Shown piece after piece: positions 5,260 through 5,318 of a stretch of DNA of 5,318 nt. The position numbers and the translations under genes are program-made. This DNA comes from Methanosphaera sp. SHI613 (GTDB lineage Archaea; Methanobacteriota; Methanobacteria; Methanobacteriales; Methanobacteriaceae). The notes beneath the pieces are model-generated. The model worked only from the letters and a program-made list of their open reading frames with translations, was not told the DNA's origin and made no database searches. Position 1 is the first letter of the stretch. Each line of letters opens with the position of its first letter. The stretch lies in NCBI GenBank assembly GCA_003266145.1, contig MVJJ01000183.1, positions 1 through 5,318 of the forward strand, in the 5' to 3' direction.

Positions 5260-5318
5260 ATACATACGGCTCAGGCAATCTTTCATATAAGAAAAAATAG
5301 CCAATATAAATCAAAGAT
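5197..5318 (-). mobile_element. 3' portion of a group II intron (inner): domains V and VI, continuing past the right edge
   Basis: On the minus strand a complete domain V (5272-5239) and domain VI (5238-5197) are present; the catalytic body and any reverse transcriptase/maturase ORF (domain IV) would lie beyond 5318. Domain VI folds as GGA/TCC, GAG/CTT, AGC/GCT and GAGA/TCTC closed by a GCAA tetraloop, with a bulged A at 5203 seven bases from the 3' end, the usual branch-point place. The end CCGAC fits the AY 3' terminus of group II introns and is the last point of identity with the adjacent copy. Bases 5273-5318 would be the tail of domain IV; no maturase ending can be recognised there. Group II introns are retroelements that move by reverse splicing. 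They are known in archaea, mainly Methanosarcina. Confidence 0.85.
5239..5272 (-). ncRNA. group II intron domain V, complete and canonical
   Basis: The element is exactly 34 nt. GAGCCGTA pairs with TACGGTTC over eight positions (one G-U), a two-base CG bulge follows on the 3' strand, then TGTAT pairs with ATACA, and the loop is TGAAAG, a GAAA tetraloop closed by U-G. The catalytic triad AGC is at positions 2-4 (5271-5269). Size, bulge position and tetraloop match bacterial-type group II domain V, such as that of the Lactococcus ltrB intron. The element is fully paired, so it looks functional rather than decayed. Confidence 0.92.

Noticed and set aside
5213..5280. Complementarity between GATTGCC just before domain V and GCAATC in domain VI (minus strand) as a structural helix
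   Set aside because: The pairing would use the GCAA tip loop and open the domain VI hairpin, and the second copy has GCAACC instead, so the pairing is not preserved there.
5283..5318. Minus-strand codons ending at TGA (5285-5283) as the C-terminus of an intron-encoded reverse transcriptase
   Set aside because: Only eleven codons are visible and they do not resemble known maturase C-termini. The position in domain IV is suggestive but not enough to call.

Overview
The window looks like an AT-rich archaeal chromosome of the order Methanobacteriales. It most resembles Methanosphaera, with Methanobrevibacter as the alternative. Three things point there: the very low GC content, an archaeal-type ribosome binding site (GGTGAT) before one small ORF, and a very large secreted Asn/Thr-rich adhesin-like protein of the kind that is multiplied in these gut methanogens. 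The genus is inferred from protein style, not from a marker gene.

Layout, left to right. Bases 1-93 (minus strand) appear to be the first 31 codons of an unidentified gene that runs off the left edge. Bases 94-746 are a long, extremely AT-rich intergenic region with no convincing gene. It holds an interleaved inverted repeat (219-268), a looser inverted repeat (428-486), a direct repeat around a 14-bp palindrome (573-599) just upstream of a TATA-like box (607-615), and a leader hairpin (655-690). Bases 747-4256 (plus) are the one clear gene: a 1169-residue secreted protein with a signal peptide, an acidic Ser/Thr linker, two Asn/Thr-rich beta-helix regions separated by a six-cysteine cluster, and two tandem Ig-like domains at the C-terminus. 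Oligo-T and hairpin signals follow its stop codon.

Bases 4427-5106 hold small or decayed reading frames. One of them (4726-4947) has a good archaeal Shine-Dalgarno site and an EF-hand-like acidic loop. None is recognised.

The right end (5135-5318, minus strand) is the most unusual part. It contains the 3' end of a group II intron, with a textbook 34-nt domain V and a domain VI. This is followed without a gap by the 3' part of a second, diverged group II intron that begins inside its domain V, exactly at the loop. The arrangement is what is expected if one group II intron had inserted into domain V of a related intron, forming a nested intron or twintron. In that state the outer intron would have no intact catalytic domain V until the inner one is spliced out. 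The 5' parts lie beyond the window, so this remains a prediction, but one with an exact sequence test.
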